The notes beneath the pieces are model-generated. The model was not told the origin of the DNA, made no database searches, and saw only the letters and a list, made by a program, of their open reading frames with translations. 64,000 nt of DNA, taken from positions 496,001-560,000 of the forward strand of contig NZ_CP151087.1 of assembly GCF_038396785.1 (NCBI RefSeq), written 5' to 3'. Position numbers and translations under genes: made by a program. How positions within the stretch are numbered: the stretch's first letter is position 1; every line of letters begins with the position of its first letter. The DNA is from Sphingobacterium thalpophilum. GTDB lineage: Bacteria > Bacteroidota > Bacteroidia > Sphingobacteriales > Sphingobacteriaceae. Positions 54,205-63,523 of the stretch are shown piece by piece.

Positions 54205-55431
54205 ATGATGGAAAATTCCAAGAAAAAAGCAGCAATCGGATTCATATTTATTACACTACTAATCGATATTACGGGTTGGGGAATCATTATTCCCGTTGTT
54301 CCAAAACTTATCGAGGAATTGATTCATAGCGATGTCAGTGAAGCTGCAAAATATGGCGGCTGGCTTGGCTTTGCCTACGCTTTCACACAATTCATCTGTT
54401 CTCCCGTCGTTGGTAACCTCAGTGATAAATATGGCAGAAGGCCAATTATTTTGATCTCACTTTTTGGGTTTGCTGTAGACTACATCTTTCTTGCCCTCGC
54501 GCCAACTATAGGTTGGTTATTCTTAGGACGCGTCATCGCCGGATTGACAGGTGCCAGTTTTACAACAGCAAGTGCATATATTGCCGATATATCTACAGAT
54601 GAAGATCGGGCAAAGAACTTTGGCTTGATAGGCGCTGCATTTGGTCTAGGCTTTATCATTGGCCCAGTTATCGGCGGTCTACTCGGTCACTATGGTGCCA
54701 GGGTTCCCTTTTATGCGGCCGCAGGACTGTGTATGCTAAACTTCCTGTATGGCTATTTTATCTTACCTGAGAGCTTAGATAAAGAAAAACGTAGAGCTTT
54801 TGAATGGAAACGCGCAAATCCAATTGGATCCTTTAAGTTTCTTGGAAAACATCCAGAAATATCCGGATTAATCGTTGCCTTAATTTTAATCTATATCGCA
54901 GGCCATGCAGTTCAAAGTAACTGGAACTTCTTCACCATGTATAAATTCGACTGGACAGAAAGAATGGTGGGTATCTCATTAGGTGTTATTGGATTATTGA
55001 TTGGATTGGTTCAGGGTGTTTTAATTCGATGGACAACACCCAAACTTGGTGAACAAAAAAGCATTTTCTATGGATTGACCCTGTATGCCATTGGACTACT
55101 GTTATTCTCATTTGCAAGCGAAGGATGGATGATGTTCGTCTTCCTTATCCCCTATTGCTTGGGTGGTATTTGTGGACCAGCTCTTCAGTCTGTTATTACC
55201 AAAAATGTCCCCTCAAACGAACAGGGTGAACTTCAAGGTGCACTAACGAGCTTAATGAGTGCAACATCGATTATTGGTCCACCAATGATGACAAACCTAT
55301 TTTATTATTTCACCCATGACAAAGCACCATTTAAATTTTCTGGCGCGCCGTTTTTCTTAGCTTTTATCCTGATGACGATTAGTGTGATCATTGTCTATAA
55401 TACTTCTCGCAAAAGAGAAATCAGCAAATAA
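54205..55431 (+). CDS. TCR/Tet family MFS transporter
   Basis: A 408-residue, 12-helix major facilitator resembling TetA-type drug/H+ antiporters. The conserved motif A is [11 protein letters not shown] (about residues 72-82), motif [11 protein letters not shown] (about 112-121), and motif C-like GPVIGG (about 152-157). TetA-like names are common in this phylum but do not prove tetracycline transport. ATG 54208 is an alternative start. A palindromic terminator follows. Whether it has a role with the RiPP locus 4 kb upstream is not known; it faces the same way. Confidence 0.9.
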   Translation: MMENSKKKAAIGFIFITLLIDITGWGIIIPVVPKLIEELIHSDVSEAAKYGGWLGFAYAFTQFICSPVVGNLSDKYGRRPIILISLFGFAVDYIFLALAPTIGWLFLGRVIAGLTGASFTTASAYIADISTDEDRAKNFGLIGAAFGLGFIIGPVIGGLLGHYGARVPFYAAAGLCMLNFLYGYFILPESLDKEKRRAFEWKRANPIGSFKFLGKHPEISGLIVALILIYIAGHAVQSNWNFFTMYKFDWTERMVGISLGVIGLLIGLVQGVLIRWTTPKLGEQKSIFYGLTLYAIGLLLFSFASEGWMMFVFLIPYCLGGICGPALQSVITKNVPSNEQGELQGALTSLMSATSIIGPPMMTNLFYYFTHDKAPFKFSGAPFFLAFILMTISVIIVYNTSRKREISK

Positions 55432-55482
55432 ATCTTTAAACCTGATTGATCAGTCTGCACTATTTTCATCTATCTTCCTCTG

Positions 55483-55532
55483 AAACTCAACTGGCCTATG
55501 CATCGAAGAACTGCATAGGCCAGTTGAGTTTT
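55483..55532. terminator. Bidirectional terminator between Tet-type MFS and Crp genes
   Basis: A near-perfect stem of about 20 bp: AAACTCAACTGGCCTATGCA (55483-55502) and TGCATAGGCCAGTTGAGTTT (55512-55531), 9-nt loop, A on the left and T on the right. It serves both convergent genes. Confidence 0.9.
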
Positions 55533-56100
55533 AGAGCTTTGACTTTAAACGGCTCAAGGTCTCCTGTGAAATATTCAGATAGGAAGCAACTATTTTATTG
55601 GATAGCCTTCTGACAACCATTGGATTTTCATCCAACAATAAACGATATTTTTCAAGGGCATCTTGCATTAAAAATGACATCAGACGCTTTGTATTTGTTA
55701 CATAGGCAATTTCCAAATAGATACGGTAGAACTTCTCCCATTGTGGAATAAGGTCCAACAAATGATAAAAATCCTTATGATTGATATAGTAGATTTCAGT
55801 AGGTTCCAAAGCCTGAATAAATTCTTCGGACTCTTCTCCTGTAATAAAACTGACTAATGCGGTTGCAAACTGATTCTCAAAGGCAAAGTAGCGTGTTGCT
55901 TCTTGTCCAGACTCATTAATAAAAAAAATACGTAAACACCCCTTGGTCACGAAAAATGAGCGTTGGCTTATCTCACCATTGGCCAACAAAAACTCATTTT
56001 TCTTTAGCTTTAAAGGTTTAAAATATGAGCGTATTAGATGTAATTCATCTTCCGTTACCGTAATTTTACTCGTGATATAGGATATCAATGGCTCATCCAT
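55531..56100 (-). CDS. Crp/Fnr family transcriptional regulator
   Basis: A 189-residue cyclic-nucleotide-binding-fold protein. The N-terminal beta-barrel shows ANGEISQRSFFVTKGCLRIFF (in pieces, about residues 40-61); the long dimerisation helix and a C-terminal winged helix with VASYLNISQETLSRL recognition helix follow. The ligand of these short Bacteroidota regulators is usually unknown. Target genes may include the MFS or gene remnants next to it, by proximity only. Confidence 0.88.
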   Translation of the reverse strand: MDEPLISYITSKITVTEDELHLIRSYFKPLKLKKNEFLLANGEISQRSFFVTKGCLRIFFINESGQEATRYFAFENQFATALVSFITGEESEEFIQALEPTEIYYINHKDFYHLLDLIPQWEKFYRIYLEIAYVTNTKRLMSFLMQDALEKYRLLLDENPMVVRRLSNKIVASYLNISQETLSRLKSKL

Positions 56101-56170
56101 TTTAATTACTGTTCTAAATTAATTTCCTGCAAAACTAATAAAATTAGATTAACAGTAACTAATTCAAGAA

Positions 56171-56401
56171 CTAGATCGGCTCATTTAAATTCATAAGTTC
56201 ACTTTCTGCATGCCCCGCTCTCCAGTATGCGCAGGCATATAGGTCGTGTGAAGTTCTCCCTTTTTCCTCCCGAAAGTGATGCCGTAATTCTTTCACAATG
56301 GCATACTCCGCAGCAATAATGATATAACTCGATTGATCATCCGCCCTAAAGTCGGCTTTCTTAACATATTCAGCGAGATTACTCCCTTGTTCTGGTGTCT
56401 G
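56171..56401 (-). pseudogene. Siderophore-interacting protein, C-terminal remnant
   Basis: Not a complete gene. The minus strand reads the typical SIP C-terminus SYIIIAAEYAIVKELRHHF and LYACAYWRAGHAESEL to a TAG at 56171-56173. The upstream FAD-binding domain is missing: the frame runs into unrelated sequence at about 56402, where a plus-strand MFS remnant begins. Confidence 0.7.
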
Positions 56402-56700
56402 ATTATAAATAGCTATATCGGATTAATAGCTGGTGTAATCTTAATTGACCTGGGTTTACAATCAATGCATATCAGCAATCAATCTGCTTTCTTTGCCTTA
56501 AATCTAGGGGCAACCAACCGACTAAATACAGTCTATATGTTTAGTTACTTTGCGGGTGGATGATTGGGTAGTTACTTGGCCTCGCTCGCCTGGAAATACT
56601 TTCAATGGAATGGCGTGATATTGACAGGCTTTTGTTGTACACTACTGGTTCTCATCATCCATATCTGCTACGACAGACGGCCAAAAAACTTTTCTTAGTG
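56402..56700 (+). pseudogene. MFS transporter, C-terminal remnant with internal stop
   Basis: A plus-strand frame reading LIAGVILIDLGLQSMHISNQ and ALNLGATNRLNTVYMFSYFAGG, clearly part of the last helices of a multidrug MFS protein. It meets an in-frame TGA at 56561-56563, where relatives have one more residue, then continues LGSYLASLAWKYF to TAG 56698-56700. No start or N-terminal half is present. Confidence 0.7.
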
Positions 56701-56761
56701 GTGCCGAGCTATTGCGATAGTCTCATTTTATACCAAAATACACTATGCCCCTTCGGGAATT

Positions 56762-57688
56762 TTATACATTAAATTCGGGATAAGGAAAACCCTTTCCTTT
56801 TTCACAGAAAAATTTTAAACTCCGGAAAAATAGCGCCCAATCAAAACTGCAGGAAGCAAATTCCGCACTATAATTTGCCCAGCCATCATGGTGAAACAGC
56901 AGCATACATCCCTTTTGCTGAGGTTCAAGTTCAAAGGTCAGTGTTGTTCCAATCCATTCCTCAAATGCCTTAACACAGCGCCACTCGACCCTGGAATAAG
57001 GCTTTAGCGAAATAACTTCCATATTTTTAAAATAGCTGGGACCAAATCCAAAGCGCAGGATCGCACCAATCTCCGGCTTTGCCTTCGTATCTGGTGTCCA
57101 CCAGCCTGCTAGTCCTTCCGCCGTTGTAAGCGCCTTGTAAACAGTCTCTACAGGAGTTTCAATCAACAGTCTATGGTAGATACTTTTTGTCCCAGGATCA
57201 TGTGGTATGCGATTCTCTTCCATAGCCCCCAGCGCTATTTCCTCCTTTGGAGTAGGCTGTCCCAGCCCCATTAAAATCAATTGTCTTAGGCTGTCCATTA
57301 TATAATACGTCCAGGCATCATGACATACCTGATAACATTCCATCTGGGAATTAAGCCCACGATGAGTGAAATGTAATGTAGTTGTACCCGCATCTTCCAC
57401 AATATCGAAGATAATGGAACTATTAGTCCATTCCCGTTCATCCTGGGTGAATTTAAAATAGTTTTCGAGGACCTGCCAGACTACTTTACGATCTGTTTCC
57501 ATCGTTTCTATCCGTATTCGACAACGATGTACGTCCTGATAATGATATATAAACTCATCATGCAAAGCAGCGGTTGGCCCTTCAATATTTTGAGACCACC
57601 ATCCGCGGACATTATTGATTGCTTCAAATACGCGTTTAGCACCTGCTTCAACGGTAATGCTTATTTTAAAATCGTCCTTTTTCATCAT
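56762..57688 (-). CDS. SRPBCC (AHSA1/START-like) protein with two tandem domains
   Basis: A 308-residue protein with two copies of the helix-grip fold. Domain 1 (about 7-140) begins FKISITVEAGAKRVFEAINN and WWSQ; domain 2 (about 165-305) begins RLLIETPVETVYKALT and has GLAGWWTPDTK, a repeated arrangement of the same motif. These proteins bind hydrophobic ligands or act as Aha1-like cochaperones; no substrate is apparent. It lies between an EthD gene and gene remnants. Confidence 0.85.
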   Translation of the reverse strand: MMKKDDFKISITVEAGAKRVFEAINNVRGWWSQNIEGPTAALHDEFIYHYQDVHRCRIRIETMETDRKVVWQVLENYFKFTQDEREWTNSSIIFDIVEDAGTTTLHFTHRGLNSQMECYQVCHDAWTYYIMDSLRQLILMGLGQPTPKEEIALGAMEENRIPHDPGTKSIYHRLLIETPVETVYKALTTAEGLAGWWTPDTKAKPEIGAILRFGFGPSYFKNMEVISLKPYSRVEWRCVKAFEEWIGTTLTFELEPQQKGCMLLFHHDGWANYSAEFASCSFDWALFFRSLKFFCEKGKGFPYPEFNV

Positions 57689-57728
57689 TCATCGTATTTT
57701 ATAACGTTAACTCATACTTCTTATATTC

Positions 57729-58043
57729 CTATACCTCAATCGAATCAAATATGTAAATCTGAACATCATGAACATGAGGTGCCAAGATTCTCCGGTCAAC
57801 TGCACAAGCCTTTCCTTGTTCAGACGCAAATGCTATTTTAATCGCTGCTAAACTTTCAAAATATAAAGTTCCAATACAATACACATCGTCGTGTCCAGTC
57901 GTAGACATAATTCCACCTTTGGCCACTTCATAACGAATAAGTCCCGGAAGCGTTTTTGCCAAGGGAATATGTATCTCAAAATAGTGATTGTCAAAAAACT
58001 CCCTATTCGTAGGAGTCTTGTATATTGCGATCATTCGTACCAT
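57729..58043 (-). CDS. EthD family reductase
   Basis: A 104-residue dimeric ferredoxin-like-fold protein. IAIYKTPTNREFFDNHYFEIHIPLAK (pieces at about residues 5-30) and LPGLIRYEVAKG are typical of the EthD domain. Function is unclear. It precedes the SRPBCC gene on the same strand (41-bp gap) and is divergent from the GlxA regulator. Confidence 0.85.
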   Translation of the reverse strand: MVRMIAIYKTPTNREFFDNHYFEIHIPLAKTLPGLIRYEVAKGGIMSTTGHDDVYCIGTLYFESLAAIKIAFASEQGKACAVDRRILAPHVHDVQIYIFDSIEV

Positions 58044-58127
58044 CTTGTGGTATTAATTTAAATTTATAGATCAAATATAGCGGACTTCAAAACACAAAAA
58101 GGGGTGTAAAATAGACATTCTCAGCGG

Positions 58128-58158
58128 TTGATTTAGACAAGTCGTTTCGGTATATTTG
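58128..58158 (+). promoter_or_regulatory. Promoter of the GlxA-type regulator gene
   Basis: TTG at 58128-58130, 20 nt, then a perfect TATATTTG at 58151-58158. Transcription would begin about 58164, giving a leader of some 47 nt before ATG 58211. Confidence 0.55.
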
Positions 58159-58210
58159 AATAGCATCAAATAAGCGTATTATCGTTTATTCAATCTTATA
58201 AACTTTCAAC

Positions 58211-59200
58211 ATGAAACATCTAACGATTTTAGTTCCAGACAGTCAGACAGGCCCTAATACCATATCGTGCATTGTTGGAACATACCATGTATTCACAGAA
58301 GCGAACCGCTATTACGATCAACTGAACAGGGAACCTATATTTAATATAGAATTGGCAGGAGTTTCCAAACAGAGTAACTTTGTTAATGGATTATTAACGG
58401 TCATGACGCAGAAAGATATCGCTACAATTCAAAAGACCGACCTCATTATTGTACCCGCTGTCATTTCCAATTTTAGTGCGATAGAAGCTGGTAATAGCAT
58501 GCTCTCAGCATGGATATTAGACCATTATACCAAGGGAGCAAATGTTGCAAGCATTTGTACCGGCGCATATCTGCTCGCATCCACGGGGCTTCTGGATAAC
58601 AAAAACTGCTCTATCCACTGGAAATCAGCGGCCAATTTTCATAAGCTCTTTCCAAATTTCAACTTAAAAACAGAACAAATTATTACTGATGAGCAAGGAA
58701 TCAATACCAATGGTGGCGGTTATTCCTTCCTTAATCTCCTCCTTTACCTGGTCGAAAAGTTCTACGACAGACAGACGGCTATTTATTGCTCCAAAATATT
58801 TCAAATTGATATTGCCAGACAAACACAGTCCGATTTTATGATCTTTAATGGTCAAAAATCACATGGAGATGAAATGGTCATGCGTGCACAGGACTATCTC
58901 GAGAATAACTTTTCAGAAAAAATTTCCATGGAGAAATTATCTGAAAAATTCACTGTCGGACGTCGGAATTTCGACCGTAGATTTATTAAGGCGACAGGCA
59001 ATACGCCCGTGGAATATCTTCAACGGATAAAAGTAGAATCGGCAAAAAAAGAGTTGGAAAGCTCGAGGAAAACGGTAAATGAAGTGATGTACACTATTGG
59101 ATATACAGACATCAAGGCTTTTCGCGAGATATTCCGTCGGTTTACAGGACTCTCTCCCCTTGAATATAAAAACAAGTACAATAAAGCAGCAATAAAATAG
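58211..59200 (+). CDS. GlxA family transcriptional regulator (DJ-1/PfpI plus AraC)
   Basis: A 329-residue two-domain regulator. The N-terminal DJ-1/PfpI-like domain (about residues 1-185) has the elbow SICTGAYLLASTGLL near residue 117, with Cys in the nucleophile position; the C-terminal AraC domain (about 220-325) has KISMEKLSEKFTVGRRNFDRRF and GYTDIKAFREIFRRFTGLSPLEY. Such proteins often regulate carnitine, amino acid or aldehyde pathways. Divergent to EthD/SRPBCC, which may be its targets. Confidence 0.93.
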   Translation: MKHLTILVPDSQTGPNTISCIVGTYHVFTEANRYYDQLNREPIFNIELAGVSKQSNFVNGLLTVMTQKDIATIQKTDLIIVPAVISNFSAIEAGNSMLSAWILDHYTKGANVASICTGAYLLASTGLLDNKNCSIHWKSAANFHKLFPNFNLKTEQIITDEQGINTNGGGYSFLNLLLYLVEKFYDRQTAIYCSKIFQIDIARQTQSDFMIFNGQKSHGDEMVMRAQDYLENNFSEKISMEKLSEKFTVGRRNFDRRFIKATGNTPVEYLQRIKVESAKKELESSRKTVNEVMYTIGYTDIKAFREIFRRFTGLSPLEYKNKYNKAAIK

Positions 59201-59467
59201 TACCAAACACTCTGCGGCTATTATCTTCCTTCTTTGGGAGAAGGCCTTATTGTTGCCAATGAACAAGCTGCAGGAATGGCATTGTTAAAAATGTATTTAA
59301 TGCAAAATTCCAAAGTTGTGCTGCCGAAAGAGAATACAGCTGCCGTTTCCTTTCTATTGAACCAAGGATATCCAATAAAACGCCAGGCCAAGCGCATGTA
59401 CCTGGGTGAAAATATCGATGTTAAATTTCAGTCCATCTTCAATAGAATTGGTGGAAATCTAGGGTAA
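59201..59467 (+). pseudogene. GNAT family acetyltransferase, C-terminal remnant
   Basis: Directly after the TAG of the GlxA gene the same frame reads YQTLCGYYLPSLGEGLIV and continues NEQAAGMALLKMYLMQNSKV and PKENTAAVSFLLNQGYPIKR to TAA near 59467. This is the C-terminal half of a GNAT enzyme (NENTAAVSFLLNQGY is motif B-like). No independent start or N-terminal half is seen. Confidence 0.6.
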
Positions 59468-59529
59468 CACCAATTCTATACGTTATATTTTTAAAACCGA
59501 TAGCAAATTTCATGACAACATAATGGACG

Positions 59530-60732
59530 CTACGAAAGCTGACCTACCGCATCCTCAAGAACCTTTTTGGCAACTACAGCCGGTTGCTTTTTGCTTCGTT
59601 GGATATAACATAAGGAAATTACGATTCCTAAAGCGGCCATAACCGCACCAACCAAGGCCGGAGAAGCATAACCATAGCCTTGATTAATGGGTACACCACC
59701 TAAAAAGGCACCCAATGCATTTGCAATATTAAAACAAGCAGGTCCTAAAGAAGCAACCAACATTTCAGCATCACTTTTTACCGAGTTAAGCAATAATAAG
59801 GTTAACGAAGGTACCAGCGCAAAAGTTGTGACTCCGGTTAAAAAAGTCATCACCAAGGATACCCAAACGTTGTCAGACAGCCCGTAAATAACCAACATAC
59901 ATAAAATCTGAACCACCAGTACGGCTACAACCACCTTTGTTGAAGAAAAAGCGTCCGTCAACTTCCCTCCGATCAAATTCCCAACAAACATACCTAATCC
60001 AGCCAGGACCATAATATAAGGCAGGTATTTATCAGCAATACCAGACACTTCAGTCATCAGCGGGGCTATATAACTTATCCAGGCAAACAACGCTCCTGGA
60101 GCTACTGAAAATAACAAAACCATAAACCATACATTCACATTCCGAAAAATGCCAAAGTCCTTCCAAGGATTATTTTTAGGTGCTGCTTTCATCTTAGGCA
60201 TCCACAACTTTAAGGCTAACATGGTCAAAATACCGACGATAACAATCAATAGAAAAGTATAACGCCATGAAAAATGATGTCCAATATAGGTCCCCAATGG
60301 AACCCCAAATAAATTGGCAACTGTCAATCCGGAAAACATCGTCGCTACAGCCTGCGCTTCTTTACCAGGATCGGCCAATCGACTGGCAATAACAGACCCT
60401 ACTCCGAAGAAAGCGCCATGTGGCAATCCCGAAATAAAACGCGAGACTAATAAAAGACCATAGTTTGGAGCAACCACAGACAGTCCATTAAATAGGGTAA
60501 ACAATCCCATGAGGATAATCAAAGTCTTAAGTGGCGAGAATCGATTCATAAAAACCACCAACAGTGGGGCACCGATAACTACACCTAAGGCATAAGCTGT
60601 AATGAGATAACCAGCTTCCGGAATTGAAACTTGCAAACTTTCGGCAACGTCCGGTAGCATCCCCATCATACTAAATTCGGTAATTCCTATCCCTAATCCC
60701 CCCAGTGCAAGTGCTAATAAACTCTTCTTCAT
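59530..60732 (-). CDS. MFS transporter (AraJ-like)
   Basis: A 400-residue, 12-helix major facilitator of the arabinose-efflux/purine-ribonucleoside type: GLGIGITEFSMMGMLPDVA start, the RFISGLPHGAFFGVGSVIA stretch (about residues 93-111) and the motif FLGGVPINQGYGYASPA near the end. Substrate unknown; such transporters export sugars, nucleosides or drugs. Divergent from the sulfatase gene. Confidence 0.9.
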   Translation of the reverse strand: MKKSLLALALGGLGIGITEFSMMGMLPDVAESLQVSIPEAGYLITAYALGVVIGAPLLVVFMNRFSPLKTLIILMGLFTLFNGLSVVAPNYGLLLVSRFISGLPHGAFFGVGSVIASRLADPGKEAQAVATMFSGLTVANLFGVPLGTYIGHHFSWRYTFLLIVIVGILTMLALKLWMPKMKAAPKNNPWKDFGIFRNVNVWFMVLLFSVAPGALFAWISYIAPLMTEVSGIADKYLPYIMVLAGLGMFVGNLIGGKLTDAFSSTKVVVAVLVVQILCMLVIYGLSDNVWVSLVMTFLTGVTTFALVPSLTLLLLNSVKSDAEMLVASLGPACFNIANALGAFLGGVPINQGYGYASPALVGAVMAALGIVISLCYIQRSKKQPAVVAKKVLEDAVGQLS

Positions 60733-60902
60733 ATATAAGTGAAATTATTAATAATGCAAATTTCTATCAGAATAATTTAATAAACAAATCATTTAAATAG
60801 TACAACCTATCATTAAACTAATAGCACCGTCTTTGTCTCAATGAAAACACCTATATTAGCCTGAGGTAAAGTCGTTCAGCATAATACATTCAAACCTTAA
60901 CC

Positions 60903-62498
60903 ATGAAACTGCATCATTATATACTTACTTTCACCTTGTACACCCTTGTACCTTTTTGGGCGTTGGCCCAAAAAGGCCATGCAAAAAAGCATCCAAATAT
61001 TGTATATATCATGAGTGATGATCATGGTTATCAAGCGATAAGCGCTTATGGTTACGGACTGAATGAAACGCCCAATATTGACAGATTAGCAAAAGAAGGT
61101 GCCATTTTCACATGTGCGACCGTGACAAATTCCTTATGTGCGCCCAGTCGGGCTGTACTCCTCACTGGGAAGCACAGTTATATGAATGGGAAAATTGATA
61201 ATGAGGCAAAATTCAATTGGAATCAGGACAACTTTGCCAAGATTCTCCAAAAAAACGGGTATCAAACGGCATTAATCGGTAAAATCCATATGGATGGCCT
61301 ACCCCAGGGATTTAACCACTCAGCGGTACTTATTGACCAAGGCGAATATTATAATCCAAACTTTATTATCAATGGTGTAAAACAACAAATACAAGGCTAT
61401 GTATCGGATCTTACCACCGATATGACCCTAGATTGGATCGCTAAAAGAGATACCAGCAAACCTTTCTGTGTGCTCTATCATCAAAAAGCGCCACACCGAG
61501 AATGGCTACCGGCTTTGCGACATCTTCAACAATATACGTCAAAAACCTACAAAGAACCGAATAATCTATTCGACACCTACGAAGGAAGAGGAACTGCTGC
61601 TAAAACCGCTGAAATGAATATCCTTAAACACATGAACTGGGCTGGTGACAACAAGATACCTCCTGCGCTAATGGATGAATTGGGACTAAAAGAATATCTA
61701 TCCTGGGATAAAGCTGCCTTCAATGGAAACCTAGGAAGAATGACTGCAGCGCAGCGCGCAACATGGGATTCCATCTACAACCCAATCATGGCAGATTTTA
61801 AGATGAAATATCGCAACATGTCCAAAGAAGACCTGATGCGCTGGCGATATCAACGCTATATGCAGGATTATCTGGGTACCGTTGCTGCGGTGGACGAAGG
61901 TGTCGGACGTCTATTGGAATTTTTGAAAGACAATGGACTCGACGAAAATACAATTGTCATTTACACCTCAGACCAAGGGTTCTATCTGGGTGAACATGGT
62001 TGGTTTGACAAGCGTTTTATGTATGAAGAATCGCTCCGAACCCCCTTATTGATCCGCTATCCAGCAGAAATTAAAGCTGGCCAATCCTCAAAAGCACTTG
62101 TTCAGAATCTTGATTTTGCCCCCACAATCCTAGATTATGCAGGACTTGCAATCCCGAAAGATATGCAGGGAAAATCTTTTCGTGGTCTACTCAATGGAAA
62201 AGAAACACAATGGCGCGATGCCGTATATTACACCTATTATGAGTACCCTTCCATTCATATGGTAAAACGACACTATGGAATTCGTACCGAAAGGTACAAA
62301 CTGATCCATTTCTATTATGACAAAGATGAGTGGGAATTATACGATCTAGAGAACGATCCACAGGAAATGCAGAATGTATACAATGTACAAGCATACCAAA
62401 AGATACGTGAAGAAATGCATCATAAACTGGACGAAGCCCGAGCCTACTATAAAGATTCCGATGAGAACGACAAAAAGTTCTTACCGACGGTAAAATAA
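60903..62498 (+). CDS. Sulfatase, type I
   Basis: A 531-residue exported sulfatase (signal peptide about residues 1-22, ending LAQ). The formylglycine site is LCAPSRAVLLTGK with Cys near residue 79, in the CxPSR form that an anaerobic or FGE-type maturase modifies. The N-terminal NIVYIMSDDHGYQAI gives the metal-binding Asp pair, and metal ligands recur in YTSDQGFYLGEHGWFDK (about 357-373). Layout resembles N-acetylglucosamine-6-sulfatase-like and mucin/polysaccharide sulfatases, but substrate is not assignable. Confidence 0.93.
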   Translation: MKLHHYILTFTLYTLVPFWALAQKGHAKKHPNIVYIMSDDHGYQAISAYGYGLNETPNIDRLAKEGAIFTCATVTNSLCAPSRAVLLTGKHSYMNGKIDNEAKFNWNQDNFAKILQKNGYQTALIGKIHMDGLPQGFNHSAVLIDQGEYYNPNFIINGVKQQIQGYVSDLTTDMTLDWIAKRDTSKPFCVLYHQKAPHREWLPALRHLQQYTSKTYKEPNNLFDTYEGRGTAAKTAEMNILKHMNWAGDNKIPPALMDELGLKEYLSWDKAAFNGNLGRMTAAQRATWDSIYNPIMADFKMKYRNMSKEDLMRWRYQRYMQDYLGTVAAVDEGVGRLLEFLKDNGLDENTIVIYTSDQGFYLGEHGWFDKRFMYEESLRTPLLIRYPAEIKAGQSSKALVQNLDFAPTILDYAGLAIPKDMQGKSFRGLLNGKETQWRDAVYYTYYEYPSIHMVKRHYGIRTERYKLIHFYYDKDEWELYDLENDPQEMQNVYNVQAYQKIREEMHHKLDEARAYYKDSDENDKKFLPTVK

Positions 62499-62531
62499 TA
62501 ATTTACTGGCTTAGTAGACCAGTAAATTATT
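62497..62531. repeat. Inverted repeat overlapping both convergent stop codons
   Basis: AATAATTTACTGG (62497-62509) pairs with CCAGTAAATTATT (62519-62531), 9-nt loop. The left arm begins within the sulfatase stop and the loop and right arm encode the last residues of the GIY-YIG protein. It could be a shared terminator, though there is no clear T run. Confidence 0.6.
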
Positions 62532-63344
62532 GTTGTTAAAAACCGAAACAGGGTTGAGTTTGAAGTAACGTCTCAAGATACGTCTAACGTCTCTGTTTTC
62601 CGCTTTGAAGATGATGGCTTCTCGCTTTTTCTTTTCGCTATATACACGCTTATTGCAGTAGCCAAATCCTTTATACCGACCATCCAACAAGTAAACAAGT
62701 CCCTTTTCTTTGGGATTACGTCCTAAGAGCTCCAAAAATATCTCGCCCATCGGAAGCTCCGAAGAGGCTACAAATTCCTGCACTCTTCGATTATAGTCTT
62801 CTGGAAGCTCCTGCCCAATACATGCCCCTTTGCAGGTCTTCAACATATATTGAAAACAATGTTTCGTATACGTCTGTAATTTGTTTATTTTTTGGCAGAG
62901 CTGATAAACTTCCACAATATTGAATAATTGCTCGCGCCCCTCTTGGTAACTCGAAAAGGTCATCAGCTCTTCTCGCTCGGGATCAAGCGCCTCAACTTGA
63001 AGAACTTGATAGCCCGATGGGTTCACTGCTAGATAAAGGCCAAATCCGTAGTAGGTTCGACGCTGCGCCCGATTATAATAGGGTTGATATTTTTTGATCA
63101 GGTCAGATTCATGCAATAGCGCTAGTAATTCATGACCTGTCAGTTCAAATCCAACTCTGCAGGCTGCTCCTTGGATTTTGCGTTCCTTAAAATCTGTGCT
63201 TCTAAAATGCTGCAATAACCTATTTCTAATATCGATACTCTTGCCGACATAAATTAGCACGTCATGCTTATCATAAATATAATATACGCCGACTGCAGAG
63301 GGTACTCCTTCAAGCAATTCGGCAATTTGCTCTTTCGTCATCAC
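62511..63344 (-). CDS. GIY-YIG nuclease domain protein (UvrC/Cho-like)
   Basis: A 277-residue protein. The N-terminal GIY-YIG module reads VGVYYIYDKHDVLIYVGKS (about residues 18-36) and continues to KYQPYYNRAQRR (about 90-100); the rest resembles the long C-terminal tail seen in Bacteroidota DnaQ/GIY-YIG fusion proteins of the nucleotide excision repair type. Such proteins usually carry an exonuclease domain upstream, absent here: only about 180 bp of non-coding DNA separates it from the next gene. ATG 63341 is also possible. Confidence 0.8.
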   Translation of the reverse strand: MMTKEQIAELLEGVPSAVGVYYIYDKHDVLIYVGKSIDIRNRLLQHFRSTDFKERKIQGAACRVGFELTGHELLALLHESDLIKKYQPYYNRAQRRTYYGFGLYLAVNPSGYQVLQVEALDPEREELMTFSSYQEGREQLFNIVEVYQLCQKINKLQTYTKHCFQYMLKTCKGACIGQELPEDYNRRVQEFVASSELPMGEIFLELLGRNPKEKGLVYLLDGRYKGFGYCNKRVYSEKKKREAIIFKAENRDVRRILRRYFKLNPVSVFNNNNLLVY

Positions 63345-63523
63345 TTTAACTCCAGGTAATACCTTACAAAGGTAATTTAAAAAATAGGCTATTCACTTCG
63401 TGGACCTACACGTTCAAATATACTAATATTTTTAGTATTTTAAATAGTAGCGAATAAAAATAGGAATACACCCGCCCTTCATTTCGTCCAATGAAAAGGG
63501 CGGGTGTAAGTTAGCGCCAGTTG

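Noticed and set aside
54205..55431. MFS transporter as the exporter of the RiPP peptide
   Set aside because: It resembles drug/proton antiporters, lies 3.7 kb from the dehydratase with unrelated genes between, and MFS proteins are not usual lanthipeptide exporters, though this cannot be excluded.
60832..60859. TTTG ... TATATTAG as a sulfatase promoter
   Set aside because: Spacing is about 16 nt and the -7 box lacks the TTTG ending, so the match is weak.
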